Of a stretch of 64,000 nt of DNA, positions 9,641 through 20,854 are shown piece after piece; position 1 is the first letter of the stretch, and every line of letters starts with the position of its first letter. Source of the stretch: Symsagittifera roscoffensis. Taxonomy: Eukaryota > Xenacoelomorpha > Acoela > Convolutidae. The notes beneath the pieces are model-generated. The model did not search any database. It was not told where the DNA came from and worked only from the letters and a program-made list of their open reading frames with translations. Both the position numbers and the translations under genes were made by a program. Location: assembly GCF_963678635.1 (NCBI RefSeq), contig NC_087065.1, positions 4,857,209 through 4,921,208 on the forward strand. Reading direction: 5' to 3'.

Positions 9641-10868
9641 AAAACTAAAGTGAGAAACTAAGCAACCAAGTTGTAATTGAAAACTGAAACATTTAATTGA
9701 GTTTTGATCGTTAAAGAATTTGTTGCATTTATAAGTTTGCATTTTGATTTTAGTTAGTGGCTTTAGAGACACTTACTATTTATTTAGAAAGGCTTGAGTA
9801 AAGGGTATATTTAAATATTCTAGCCTGCATGACTGTTTTTAATCAACTAGGAAAACTGATCAGTTTGTGGTGACATGAAAGGCTTGGGTAATCTCTTGAA
9901 GAGGGAGGTTGTTTCAGTGTGCTTTCTAACCACAGAGTTCCTTAATTTTAATATTCAGGACAATAACAACTAAAATTTTCGAAGGGAAGAAGCTTAGTAG
10001 GATAATTTTAGCTTGTTGGTTGGCAGGACTGTCCTGCAAACTAACACCTGTTAAAACCTAGGAGGAAAAGTTTTAAATCAGGGCATTGACGTTGGAAGTC
10101 AGAAAAAACGTTTTATCTTAACTCATATCCTAAAAGTGCAGATTATTGAAAGAATTTGGAAGGCTATAGCAGTGTAGTATGATGCCATTTATATACTGCA
10201 GTGAGTCGATATGATGTGGATAAAAGTAATTTCGAGCATTTTGTAAATTCTCTTCAATGACACTGTACCAATTTTACGAACATTGCGAGATTCAATGGGG
10301 ACATTGACCGGGCTGTCCGTGGAGTATGTGACATTCGACCAGAATGAACGAAAATGCAGATTCGGTGATTTCGAATTATTAGCAGCTAACCTTCCGAAGT
10401 AGCAGTTTTGAAGGATAAACAGTGTTATTGGAACGATTAGTCAAACTGTGAAGGCTGGAATTTTCTGGTATTTCAAATTTTTTAAAATTTCTAAGTATGA
10501 CGTCATATTTTTGAGAAACGTCAGAATCGGCCTTTTTGGGAAAAAACCAGAAAAAATCAGAACAAAAACAGTTGCGATAGTGATATTTACAAGAATTGCG
10601 ATAGAAAAGCAGCAACGAATAGCAGAGTTAGCAGAAACCGTTCCGAGTTGCAACGATTGTGTCGCTACAGTCGTTGCAAGGCCGTTCACAACAACGGTGA
10701 AGGGTAGAAAAACAGCCTTCCAGAAAGAAGATAAGGTTGTTATTTCCCCGGATTCAGGAATCCGGAGGGGTCTCGGGATTTGAACTGAAACTGTTTTATA
10801 TAAACTTTCAGCTTCCTGATTATGTCTTGAATTGAATTTATTTAACATCTGAATTCATTTTACGACGA
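9641..10868 (+). other. G tail (3' region), plus-strand copy
   Basis: Non-coding sequence homologous in order to 1,904-591 on the minus strand and, for its later part, to 43,985-43,600 on the minus strand. It contains the relic of the 93-codon ORF at 10,200-10,380 and the motif gattcaggaatccggaggggtctcggg near 10,752. This contiguous copy shows that the G C-terminus, the small ORF and the TGTTACA-ending segment belong to one transposed unit. No gene is otherwise seen. Confidence 0.55.
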
Positions 10869-11226
10869 TCAGAAGCTAGGAATTGGGGGAAAAGGTTGAT
10901 CCATCTTCGACGGAGATGATGATTTTTCTCTACTGAACACTAATAATATGATAAGTATTAGTAGCCCTGCTTTTAGGAGTGACCTCGTGGTCTGGGCATA
11001 CTGAGACCCAGCCCTGAGCTCACTAATTTTGCATGTAATTAAGCTAATTTGAGCGTTCTGGTCGAAGCCCGAGAACAGTAACGTTTTTGTCGACCCGATG
11101 TTGAAAAGACCACCAAAAGAACTGGCTTCGGTAGAGACGGTGAAAAGCAAGTAGAGCTCTGTTTAGACGCTGGCCAGTCGTCTTGGAACCTAGGTTTATT
11201 TTCCGTCGATATGTACTTCCGGACGA
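10869..11226 (+). repeat. Terminal segment of G tail, left inverted copy
   Basis: Ends ...tcgatatgtacttccggacgaaaattaca. Its reverse complement starts at 15,223 (gtaacattcgcccggaagtaca) and again at 43,187; a more diverged copy starts at 44,681. The terminus TGTAACA/TGTTACA has the TG...CA form of an LTR end. Together with 15,223-15,461 it brackets the RT element in inverted orientation, so it can equally be described as a terminal inverted repeat. The first codons of the 11,211 ORF lie inside it. Confidence 0.65.
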
Positions 11227-11822
11227 AAATTACATCAACTCAAAAACCAACAAGCACAGCCCCCATCACAACTCAAAAAGAAACATCACCATCAACACCT
11301 GAAACAAACGTACCGGCCAACGCAACACAATCTTATCAATCGCCCCCAGGAATCACCACAGCCCCCTTAGACCCCTGGAAACTTATCGACCAAGAAATTG
11401 AAAATAAAATAAACGACATATATAAAATTGTCGTTAACTGGAAACCGCGCTTCATAATTCTAAGCAAGAACAAACCTGGTTTCCAATTCATAGAATTACT
11501 GAAACAGCAGTTGTTGTCATTAGTAGACGAAACACCAAATTCTAACGTCGCAATGAGAGCAGCAATGATTCTCCCACATCTGCTGCTCCCCAAAACTAAA
11601 TCAGAAATAAACGGATCAAATTCTAAAACACTAAGCCGCCGCATAATTGTATGGAAGCAAGGCCTATTAGACGAACTTTTCACTGAAGCAAAAGCTCTCC
11701 AAATTAGACATCCAAAACAGAAGAGGTCCGAAGTAAACGAGGAAGTTAGGCAATTCGATAAACTAATGAGTACAGGCAAAGTATCTGCCGCCATTGGCTG
11801 CTTTTCAGACAAAAAAACATAA
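11211..11822 (+). pseudogene. N-terminal part of endonuclease-type non-LTR RT element
   Basis: A 203-codon frame beginning inside the flanking repeat, so the real start may lie further in. A low-complexity Thr/Pro/Ser N-terminus (residues 1-55) is followed by a charged helical region with NVAMRAAMILPHLLLPKTKS and VNEEVRQFDKLMSTGKVSAA. The AAMILPxLLLPK and LMSxGKVSAA pattern precedes the RT core in this kind of element. The frame closes at 11,822; about 190 bp of frame-shifted coding sequence links it to the RT core. Confidence 0.5.
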
Positions 11823-12009
11823 GGAGTACTTCCCCTAAATGAAGTCATTGAAGGAAAACAGTCCTTAGTATCCTGAAAAAACAGCACCCTCAAGCCAAAA
11901 CAGCGAACACTAACTATATAACTGAATTAAGTGAAGACACAATGCCTTACCACCCCCTCTATATTCGAACGAGTAAAGGACAAGCCAGTTCGAAAATCAA
12001 ACCTTAAAA

Positions 12010-12774
12010 ATGCACGTAAGGCACGGTCCCTCAGGTCTGGATGCGTGCGAATGGAGAAGAATTTTAACTCACTTCAACCAGACATCCATTGAGCTTTGCA
12101 AAACAATTGCTAAACTATTCTATACAATAGCAACTAAAGTTCTCCCCCATGAAAACCTAACGGCGTACAATTCGTCTCGCCTGATACCTCTGAACAAAAA
12201 TCCAGGGGTACGGCCCATTGGTATAGGCGAAGTTCCGAGAAGAATAATTGGCATAACAATCACTCAATGTATAAAATCAGACCCTAAAAATCTCGGAAAA
12301 AATTTCCAACTCTGCTTAGGCCAGAAGTTTGGAATCAAATATGCTACCCACAGCTTGAGGAACGAGTTTGAGAAACCGAAAACGGAAGCAATACTATTTA
12401 TTGATGCAGAAAATGCCTTCAACTTGCTCAAAACAGAACTTGCTCTAAAAAATGTAGAAATATTTTGTCCTGCGCTACATCATGCGCTGGCCAACTCTTA
12501 TAAACATCCCTCAAACCTATATGTCAATAACACGGTTTTGACATCTACCGAAGGCACAACGCAAGGTGATCCCCTCGCAATGGCTATGTACGGAATTAAG
12601 ATAATCCCACTGATTGAGCTCCTGCAAAAACCAAACGTCACCCAAAATTGGTACGCAGTTGATGGAAGCGCTGCAGGTGATCTTAAGAGTCTCCGCCCAA
12701 TACTGGACAACCTGGATGTGCACGGAAAGGCTTTCGGATACAATTTGAGCCTTCCAAGTGACAACTCATACTAA
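12010..12774 (+). pseudogene. Reverse transcriptase core, catalytic YADD altered to YAVD
   Basis: RT motifs are in order: GPSGLDACEWRRIL, then SRLIPLNKNPGVRPIGIGEV (motifs 1-2), ILFIDAENAFNLLK (motif A Asp), TEGTTQGDPLAMAMYGI (motif B, QGDPL) and NWYAVDGSAAGDL (motif C). QGDPL and the downstream endonuclease fit non-LTR elements of the R2/R4/CRE/NeSL type. Motif C should read YADD; the second catalytic position is Val, so polymerase activity is lost. The frame stops at 12,774. Confidence 0.8.
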
Positions 12775-12797
12775 AAGACAACCATCGAGACAGCGCC

Positions 12798-13271
12798 ATG
12801 AAAGTATTCGAAAGCACAAATTATACAATGGTAGACGGTTTTAGAGTCCTTGGATCGGTTAGAGGAACACCATCAGCATTCGATAAATACATGGAAAGCG
12901 AAATTGAAAAGACAGCTACCCTAACTGAAAAGCTTTCCAAAATAGCTAAAACATCACCACAAATTGCTTACTTCTGCTACACAAAGGCAGTTCAAAAAAA
13001 ATTAAGCGTTATAATCAGAACAACTCCGGAAGCATTTAAGAAAATGGATGAAATTGAGAAAAAGGTAAGACATCAGCTACTTCCTAATATTACTGGTAAA
13101 AACCATATAACCGATGAAGATGGCAACCTTTTTGCACTACCACTAAGAATAGGAGGATTAGACCTCCTCAGTAAAACGGACTTTTACAGAAATTATGAGT
13201 GGTCCCAAGCCAATTGTGATCCGTTAGAAAACAGTGATCCAGAAATAACTGGAACAAACTCTGATAATTAG
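12798..13271 (+). pseudogene. RT thumb and connector region
   Basis: A 157-codon frame continuing the RT after a stop and short gap: NYTMVDGFRVLGSVRGTPSA, then IAKTSPQIAYFCYTKAVQKK, and a hydrophobic ITDEDGNLFALPLRIGGLDL. The LGxxxGxxxA and ALPxRxGGL elements are typical of the post-palm region of this RT type. It closes at a stop at 13,271, and about 125 bp of degraded sequence precede the next segment. Confidence 0.6.
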
Positions 13272-13397
13272 AAACATCAAAACTGAGAGACAGAACATCA
13301 CACTCTCAAAAAGGCTAAAATTATGGAAATTGCTCATCAGAAAAAAAAACTGACAATAAATCCAGCGTCACTGAAAGGAGGATCGAATTAGCTAAGC

Positions 13398-14060
13398 GTG
13401 CTACCCTCAAAAAGATACAATTGTTCCCTCAACAAATCAGAGTTTGAAGATGGATTACATCTGAGATATGGATGGGAACCACCAAACACCCCACATACAT
13501 GCCCATGTGGACAACTGTTCACACTGACCCAGTCTCTGCACTGTCCCAAAGGTGGATACACTCATCTAAGACATAATGAAAATCGCGATACCTTTGCGAC
13601 ACTCCTGGACGAAGAATGCCATGATGTTGAAATGAAGCCGAAACTTCAATCGTTGGAAGGCGAAAGCTTTCACAACAAAACAACCACTAATGAAGATGGC
13701 GCTCGACTTGACGTCACTGCAAATGGTCTCTGGGGAGGCCGATTCAGCCGAACCTTTTTCGATGTAAAAATTTTCAAACCCCACGCTAAATCCTGCCCCA
13801 AAACTATATCTGACGCCTACAAATATCATGAGTGTCAAAACAATAAAATACCAACAAAGAATTCTGGATGTAGATTACAGCAGCTTTGCTCCACTATTTT
13901 TTGCCTGTACCGGAAGAGCAGCTCCAGGCTCTACAAAAACCAACCAGAAACTAGCAGAGAAACTAAGCGAGAAACGGAAGGAACCATACTCGGACACAAT
14001 AAACTTTATAAGAACAAAAATAAGTTTCGCTCTTTTGAGGAGTGCAATTTTCAGCCTTAG
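13398..14060 (+). pseudogene. CCHC finger and PD-(D/E)XK-like endonuclease of the RT element
   Basis: Starts with a Cys/His cluster, CPCGQLFTLTQSLHCPKGG followed by LRHNENRD, the zinc-binding site that precedes the restriction-like endonuclease in R2-type elements. It continues with EECHDVEMKPKL, ARLDVTANGLWGG and TFFDVKIFKPHA. The two Asp positions (ArLDV and FDVK) fit the D...(D/E)xK active site. The frame is then lost. Remaining C-terminal codons are in the overlapping frame 13,828-14,136 (SSFAPLFFACTGRAAPGS, LLRSAIFSLRR). The enzyme nicks target DNA to prime reverse transcription in intact relatives. Confidence 0.7.
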
Positions 14061-15222
14061 GAGGTGCAAAATTTTTAAAAAGACATCCAACATAGACAAT
14101 TCTATCTGTGCTATAATCGAGGAGGGTAGATTTTAATTGACAATTCTCTTGATGCATTAATATCGACTTGATTTATTCATAAAACTTTGCCAATGTATTT
14201 TTATAGCGTTGGTACGGCCCTATCCAACTTGTGCACGTGACGGAAGGATCCATTATAATTGACTCTTTATTCCGCGTAACTCTTCTATAGGCTGCCGCTA
14301 ATTAATCCTTTATAAAAGCTGTGCAAAAAAACATAAGTCTGAGTTTAATTGTATTTACTGTCAGAGCGTTCGCAAGAATATTAAGTTCTGGTATCTTCCA
14401 ATTTTCCCGGAAGCCGAAGTTACTACACTAGTCAGTAAACATTTAACCTAGCCAGCAGACCATTTGAGTTTCATAAATTACAAAAAATTAAAAAACCAGA
14501 GACTCAAGCCAACGACTTTGAAACCTAACAGAATAAACGAGAGTTGAAAGAAACTCAAAACATTTGACCTGATATGAGGCAATTAGTCTATCACATACGA
14601 ACACTAGGATGCGTTTACGATCCCTTGGTTCTACAACCTATAAATCTTTGTGAATAGTTTTATCGATAAAAATTTTTTTTAAAATAATAATCGCCAAACG
14701 CCGATTTTTTCGCCCGATTAAGTTTTGATGATAAGAAAAGTGCCGAGAGGTAAGGGTGATTGGGATTAATGGAGCTATTTTGAGTTCGACTGTTATAATT
14801 TTTTAATTTTTGATAGTTCGAGTATTAACATACAATTGAACGAAGGTAATTGCGCATCGAGGGTACACCATGATCATCCTTCAGATGGAAGTTATCCAAA
14901 TATAGATAGCTCTAGTTACAGATATTTCTGAACATTGCATTGGGTTTAATCACTTGAAAAACTGTTTTTTTTTACTGCAAGTATCATTCAAATAGTCCTT
15001 ATAAAATTCAAGCTCAGGTTTCGCCTCCTCGTTGGTTAAGATTGGAGGTATCTTATCTCGCACACAACAATGATTTCCGGCGCAAATATATTGGTGATAA
15101 TCTCAATCCGTTTCTGGTGTTTAATTGCGAACTCATACACGTTATAATACCTTGACTTCAGGATGAATTTAGTGCCATCTTTGATCATAATTCTGTAGGA
15201 TCAGCCCAAACTGTTGTAACAT
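14061..15222 (+). other. Non-coding stretch downstream of the RT element
   Basis: About 1.1 kb with no supportable gene. It carries the last frame-shifted codons of the RT element to about 14,136, then AT-rich sequence. No poly(A) tail or clear target-site duplication marks the 3' end of the RT element before the inverted G-tail copy starts at 15,223. It could be the 3' UTR of the RT element or unrelated filler. Confidence 0.4.
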
Positions 15223-15461
15223 TCGCCCGGAAGTACATATCGACGGAAAATAAAGCTAGGTTCTAAAACGACTGGCTAGCGTCTAAACACAGCTCTACAT
15301 GCTTTTCGCCGTCTCTGCCAAAGCCAGTTCTTTTGGTAGTCTTTCCAACATCGGGTCGACAAAAACGTTACTGTTTCCGGCTTCGATCAGAACGCTCTAA
15401 TTAACCTAATTATATGCAAAAATAGTGAGCTCATGGCTGGGTCTCAATATCCACAGACCAG
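15223..15461 (-). repeat. Terminal segment of G tail, right inverted copy
   Basis: Reverse complement of 10,990-11,226 at high identity (gtaacattcgcccggaagtacatatcgacggaaaat). It ends at a junction at 15,461, where ccacagacc meets agtcgtcatagttgatt of the G2 3' region. The other copies continue as acgaggtcactcc, so 15,461 is a deletion breakpoint that joins G2 to its own terminus. Confidence 0.65.
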
Positions 15462-15870
15462 TCGTCATAGTTGATTAGAAACAATCATGCAGGCTGGAAT
15501 GTTTTAATATACTCTCCACTCAAGCCTCTCTAAATAAATAGTAAGTGTCTCTAAAGCCACTAACCAAAATCATAATGCAAATTTATAAATGCAGCAAATT
15601 CCTTAATCTTCAAAACTCAATTAATAATTTCTCTTCAGTTTCAATTGCAAACTTAGTTGCTTTGTTTCTCATTTGATTTTTTTCTCACGCACAAAACAAT
15701 TCTGAGTTAAAACATCTTCTCTTTCGTTGCCTCTTTGTTTCTTTCTTTGTTCTCGTCGTTTAGAAGTTCTAAAACTTCTGAATTCTTCTAATTTTCTTAC
15801 TTTTTGCATCTTGTTCTTCTGCCATTTGTCAATTTTCCATCTCCTCCTCCTGCGAAATTGACTCCGCACT
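15462..15870 (-). other. G2 3' region and basic C-terminal codons
   Basis: Homologue of 1,515-1,904 on the same strand. It begins, in the minus direction, with the basic C-terminus of G (residues such as RTSKRREQRKKQRGNE at 15,760-15,720) and passes into non-coding sequence with the aatcatgcaggctgg landmark. Truncated by the junction at 15,461. Confidence 0.55.
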
Positions 15871-16783
15871 TTAAGTCTCTGTGTCTTGCAACACGTCGGT
15901 AGCTATTCTGACGCTGTTTGAGGCAGTCCTCCAACACTTCTGCTCTTCTACTCTTTGTTTACAACAAGGCAGAGGATCAACGTTAGTTTCTCTATTTCGG
16001 CAGAAGCTGTTGTGGAGGCACAACGTCACGTTTCTCTCCAAGTCTTCCTTCAACATCTCTTCCTTTTCCGTTCCGTCACATTCACTTGTCCTGGAAGTTC
16101 CTACTCCAATGTCCAGCTGATACGCACTGTACACTCTGCTGTGCTTCGACATATGCTTCTTGGCATACTCGTACAACCATGCAGTCATGTTGGCTCTGAA
16201 CCATGGCATCAGTCGTTTTCTGGCCCATATCTTTTTCACTTCCATCGGAATGTTCAAGACTTTGCACGTTGTCTCAAAAAGATCTAAGCCTTTTAGACAA
16301 TCCAATTCCTGCAACTGTTCTTTCGTCGGCGTCTCTTGTCTATAATTCTCTCTTACATGAGCTTCCAGCCACCTTTTCTTCCAACACCAGTCCCAGCTTG
16401 GTCTGTTGATTAGCAGCGCTTCTTATCGTTACAATTCTTGACGTCCAGAATCTTAGCAACACTGCTTGCTCGTAGTCAAAGAAGCAATCGCGTATGTCTT
16501 CATTTACGAAAGGGTTGTACGCCAGCCATATGAGTCCGGATACGTAACTGTATGAATTCTTCCTGAACGGTCCACAGTACTCACTGGACTTCGGCAGTGC
16601 TCCCATAGATTCTTTTGTGCGCTTCATCTCCTTGTTAGAGAATCTCCTTATTTCTTCAATCTTTTTCATCGGTTCCAGCTCCACAGGCTCCTTCATGTTC
16701 ACTCGCATCGGCTTACTCTGATGGATGTCCAAAAGCGCTAGTAAGAGCAAAGCTTTCGCTCCTTCGTCACTTTCCCTTAGCAT
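15871..16783 (-). pseudogene. G2 polyprotein, C-terminal segment
   Basis: Two frames: 16,783-16,340 (MLRESDEGAKALLLLALLDI to TIRSAANQQTKLGLVLEEKV) and 16,314-15,871 (MQELDCLKGLDLFETTCKV, IWARKRLMPWFRANMTAWL, VDPLPCCKQRVEEQKCW). This copy keeps the part that G1 deleted, so it is the reference for the C-terminal quarter of G. A frameshift separates the two frames near 16,320-16,340. Function unknown. Confidence 0.6.
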
Positions 16784-16878
16784 CTTGACACTGGTTTTAC
16801 GCTCGTTCAGTTTAGGGAGGCTTCTTCTAAGTCAGCCTTGCCTCTCATGACCATAGGCGCTAGATCTAGTTTCGCCCA

Positions 16879-17819
16879 TTGCTCGTCAAATCGTCCAGGC
16901 TTCGGAGTCGCTGTATTGTTCATTCAGCTCCTCGTTGTTTCATCAGTGTAGGCAAACTGCGTATACTGCAGCACTGCGGCGTTTCTACCTACAAAGCACG
17001 GGTCCATCATCTCGGAGAAGTTTGCTACCCTCCTTTCATTAGTTTCAAAGGCTCTCAACCTGGGGGTTTGTTCTACGGAGTCTGCTCCGAGCAAAACCCT
17101 TCGTATCAAAGGGAATTCAGGGATCTCTTCTGGCAATTTCTTGTAATCACAACAGCCTTTTGTTTCTTCTCTCAATTTATGATATGCTGCAGTCAGTCGA
17201 GTCATTCTTGTGACTTCGCCTTTCGTCTTATCGTAGGGCCTTAGATTCCAGAGCTTCGGGAATATCTCGATGTGCCCTCTTTCCATTTCTCCCATCCTGT
17301 CTCAGAAGTGCTCATCAAAGCTTATGACGGTCGTCTCTGACTCTGATATCTTCGCGAATAACAAGTCCTCACTCATCAATTCTCTTAGTGCGCGTTGCTC
17401 ATACCAGTTAAGTGTGCACTTCCATCCACTGCTGATATGAGGTTCAGGTTCAACACCGACCTCCTGTAAACCTCCACCTTAACGTCAGGGAATAGGATTG
17501 CAAACGTGACTGCCGGACCGTATATCACTGCCACGAACTCTGTGGCTCCTCCGATCAATGCTAAGGGATCGGTCCTCATAGCTAAACTCAGGTCAGCTAG
17601 CAGGGGCATGCCCCCAGCATGACGTCGCACATCTTCCTCCCTCTGAATTGTTTCATCCTCTCCTATTCCAAAGCAATTTTTCTGTAGGAGGTATTGGATA
17701 AGAGTATGTCGCAAATCTCTTATCTTAGTCCAAAAACTCGTGGGTCGCTTCACATCAAATCTCCTCACGTTCTCCCTCATATGCTCCGGATAGCGTGTCA
17801 GATTCATCAATCCTACCAA
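16879..17819 (-). pseudogene. G2 polyprotein, central-C segment
   Basis: Minus-strand pieces 17,819-17,385 and 17,295-16,924, collinear with G1 3,506-2,554. Compared with G1 the first frame is longer because G1 has an extra stop before AMRTDPLALI. An in-frame stop near 17,308 (EHF-stop-DRMGEME) splits this copy. The sequence includes LRHTLIQYLLQKNCFGIGED and KVEVYRRSVLNLNLISAVDG. No domain is recognised. Confidence 0.6.
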
Positions 17820-17852
17820 ATTTCCGTGTGGTATAGCAATTAACGTTAGAAG

Positions 17853-18374
17853 TTATCTAATCGCAAATTCTGCACTCCTTCGGTGAGCAGTATCGCTGGT
17901 CCTCTCACGAATCGATACTTCTACGACTCCTTTAAGGAATTCTTTTATCAGGTACCGAGAAAGCGAAGGGTAAACTCTCGCCAATAAGGACGCTGTCCAT
18001 CCGGCTCCTAACCCTTCCAGCATGCTGTCAGTCCGGTCAAAGCCTTCTTCTCCCTTCACATTCTGTGTCCAGAAAGCTTCCAGGGTAACTTGGCACATTC
18101 TGTGTACGAACTCGGCTGACTTCTCTTCAGCATTTTCGGCCAGGCTTACCTCTTTCACCAGGTAGGCATGGATTTTCCTGATCATCACTGGGCCTCGCTC
18201 GAAAGTGTCCCCGCCCAATGCGGCTCTTCGAGGGGTCAAGTGCAGCCAATTGTTAGCCTCTGGTTTCGTTCTCAGGACCATCGCTTCCAAGTGAGCTCTC
18301 TTCTCCATGGAATTTTTCCTTCTTTCTCCTTCCTCCTTTACTTCCATTCCTCGAAACCATAATTCGTTTGACAT
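17853..18374 (-). pseudogene. G2 polyprotein, central segment
   Basis: A 173-codon open piece starting MSNELWFRGMEVKEEGERR. It continues with GGDTFERGPVMIRKIHAYLV, AENAEEKSAEFVHRMCQVT and GLGAGWTASLLARVYPSLSR and ends VEVSIRERTSD...FAIR-stop. The stop position and the peptide before it are the same as in G1 (3,540). This copy lacks the extra stop that G1 has after LTPR. Function unknown. Confidence 0.6.
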
Positions 18375-18382
18375 CGCTACGA

Positions 18383-19052
18383 TTACTCGATGGTCATAGT
18401 CAATCCTGGCTTCAGTTTAAGTTGTCGGCTGAAGTTGGACAGTTCCAACCCCAGTACTTCGTCTAACACTAACATGTGTAGTGAATGGTTCTTAAATCCT
18501 CGCATCGCATTCGATATTTCAGACCACACCGCAGGTAATTCCGCCCTAAGTGGTTTTAGGTTCTCCATCTCTATTCCACGATTTGGGGCAGATATGATCA
18601 CATCATGTTTCCTTTCCGAAAGCAACGCTACCATCGCGTATAAAAACTTAAGTCCATCCGGGAGATGTGCATATCCGGGAGACAGTGTAAACACGGCTCT
18701 CGGTGTTATCTTGGTGAAGGCACCTTATTTCAGGGTGTCCACTACTTCACCCATTGATTCGAGGATATCCTTTATAGCTGGCCATACAGCGTCTTCGGTC
18801 GTCGTAGGCTCTTCGAGTCTGCTCAGGAAACCCCTACTGTGTAGATGGTTGTTCATGCCGGCAAATAAGATTGTGATTGGGTTCATTTCCGTCTGTCGCT
18901 GTACCCCGATTGCCATTGACACCGACTGCATTAGGCGACTGCATTAGGTCCAGGTTAACCGCTGCCAATATTATACGGTCAGGCCAAAAAAGAGACTTGG
19001 AGGTATATACGAAGTCTGAGTTCGCGACTATCATAATCTTTGCTTTTCTCAA
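18383..19052 (-). pseudogene. G2 polyprotein, second SGNH-like domain (degenerate)
   Basis: Collinear with G1 4,816-4,080. ANSDFVYTSKSLFWPD comes first; a small duplication (ctgcattaggcgactgcattagg near 18,930-18,950) shifts the frame; then ITILFAGMNNHLHSRGF (block III-like, here GMNN), an ochre stop at 18,725, SPGYAHLPDGLKFLYAMV, VIISAPNRGIEMENLKPLRA and LHMLVLDEVLGLEL. The stop after VVDTLK is shared with G1 (4,412) and G3 (34,609), another inherited defect or a real boundary. Confidence 0.45.
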
Positions 19053-19062
19053 TTCTGCTTTG

Positions 19063-19758
19063 TCATACGCTGCAAAGAGGGTCTCCTTTCCTAATCACCT
19101 TCAATCTACCATCTTGAGCCACTTGTTTCGGGTACGATCTTTCTTTTACGTGACCTGGGGGTGCTCGTATCTGCCTGAACTTTTTCACGTGTTGTCCTAT
19201 TGGTGCCCTCGTTGTCAAGAAATTTCGGGGCCTTTTTTCTCGATTTCCTTCATCGTGATTCAGTTTTACAACTTGCAAAGATCTTGCATTTATTGGACCC
19301 ATTGTATTGTTTGAGGTCAGTCCCTCTAAGCCAGCAAATATCAAGGCGGTCGTGGAGTTGAAGTTTATGCCAACTGCTATCAACCAGTCCACGCCTGCTA
19401 TTGAATACAGTCCGTTGATGGATAATCTCGCTCCATTTAACATCCTCATGGCATCTGCTGCAAACCTCATTGTCTCAAGGTTCAATTTCATCAGGTCCGT
19501 TTTGTAGATATGCCAGGGAGAAGGTATGGGCCTCGACCACATCAAAGAGTTGCTCTCTGGTCGTCGCTCCTCTCGGCTGGTACTTGTTGTCTCTGATCTT
19601 GTATATGATCTCGAGGTGCTTGTCGTCTCCGCGGTCGGGTTGTCAGGTCCTAACCTTCGTCTTAGATGAATGGTTCTTCTTGCTGGCGCTTCTCCCAATC
19701 GATCCTGTGCATCTGTTCTTTGACCTGGCTCGCTAGAGCTTTGCGGTCTATAGGTCAC
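19063..19758 (-). pseudogene. G2 polyprotein, linker between SGNH domains
   Basis: A 231-codon open frame, the longest preserved part of this region. It contains a Ser/Arg/Thr-rich stretch (TTSTSRSYTRSETTSTSREE), then LMWSRPIPSPWHIYKTDLMK, AADAMRMLNGARLSINGLYS, LEGLTSNNTMGPINARSLQV and PPGHVKERSYPKQVAQDGRL. The low-complexity N-terminal part looks like a flexible linker after the SGNH domain. Family unknown. Confidence 0.6.
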
Positions 19759-19784
19759 AGCTGGGACCGTTCCCAGACGTGTTT

Positions 19785-20854
19785 CTAGGTTAGGGGCACG
19801 AAGGCTGAAATCGCCGGCTCGTTCGTGGTTTCTTCCTTCTGTAGCACTCCCGTGTCAAAGAGCTCGACTTTCATTTCATCCAGTCGCTCCTGGAAGACTC
19901 GGTTCATCCAGGCTTGTCCTTCGATACAATCAAAGTGAATCCCATCGGTGGTTAGCCTGGCCTGATCCATAGCTCTCAGCTCGTGTTCGATTTCCATAAG
20001 GATTATACTTCTAGCGTTCCGACTCGCCAGGTTTCTCAGTATGTTGCTCCACCTGATGACTCCTTCATTATAACTTCTTCTTGTCTATGTCAAATTGTTC
20101 GTGCTCATTGGTACGGTGCAGACGGTCAGTACCGCGAACTTGAATTTCTGCCAGAGAGTAGTGAATAGGCATACCATCATCGATTCCCATTGCGCTTCTT
20201 CCTCATCTGAGCCTCTAGACATATTGTTCTCCCTATTAGGATCATTATGTTAGGGATCCCCCCTGGGTTCATCAGCTCCACCATTCATAAAAGCTGGTCT
20301 ATCGTTGGACCTCCAAAGGCCATCACCGTAGTGATCCAGGAGGTCCTCAGATTCTGCATTATTCTCACCAAGCTGTCACCCATTATCAGATGTGATGTCC
20401 CAAGTGGCGGTTGCTGCAGGTTTACTGCTGGGCTCCAGATCGATCGATTGAAGCAGGCTCGCGGATCCGTTTCCGGAACTACTGTGAAGTTATTCTTCAT
20501 CTGGTTCTTCTTCTGCACGTCAATCACCCGGGACACTTTCTTCATCGGCGTTTCTCGTATCTTCCTGTCTGGGACCTTAGAGCTCTTTGTTGGTAACGTT
20601 GTATCACTAACTCCCGTTCTCGTCATCGTCTCTTGGGAGAACTGTACTCTGACCGTATCATCTATTGTTCCATAGGGTGCAGTCATCCCGGAAACTGGCG
20701 CATTGCTATTAGCGACCACTCGTCCAACTAATTCTATCAACTTTCTCACTGTTTGCTCCAAGACTGGGTCATCTAGGGTGTCACTCGGGTCTGGAATTGT
20801 TACTCTCCCTGTCGTAGTTAAACATCGCACCTCCTTGTCTGACTTAGCTCGCAA
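19785..20854 (-). pseudogene. G2 polyprotein, SGNH hydrolase domain
   Basis: 20,854-20,285 encodes an upstream Asp/Thr-rich region (ILDPSD-like, QTVRKLIELVGRVVA), a basic segment and block I HLIMGDSLVRIM, then FGGPTIDQLL-stop. Downstream, MILIG is followed by a one-base deletion (near 20,229) that destroys the GTNN frame. 19,997-19,785 carries DQARLTTDGIHFDCIEGQA (block V DxxH) and VELFDTGVLQKEETTNE. Ser, Gly, Asp and His positions are visible; Asn only after allowing for the lost base. Confidence 0.65.
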
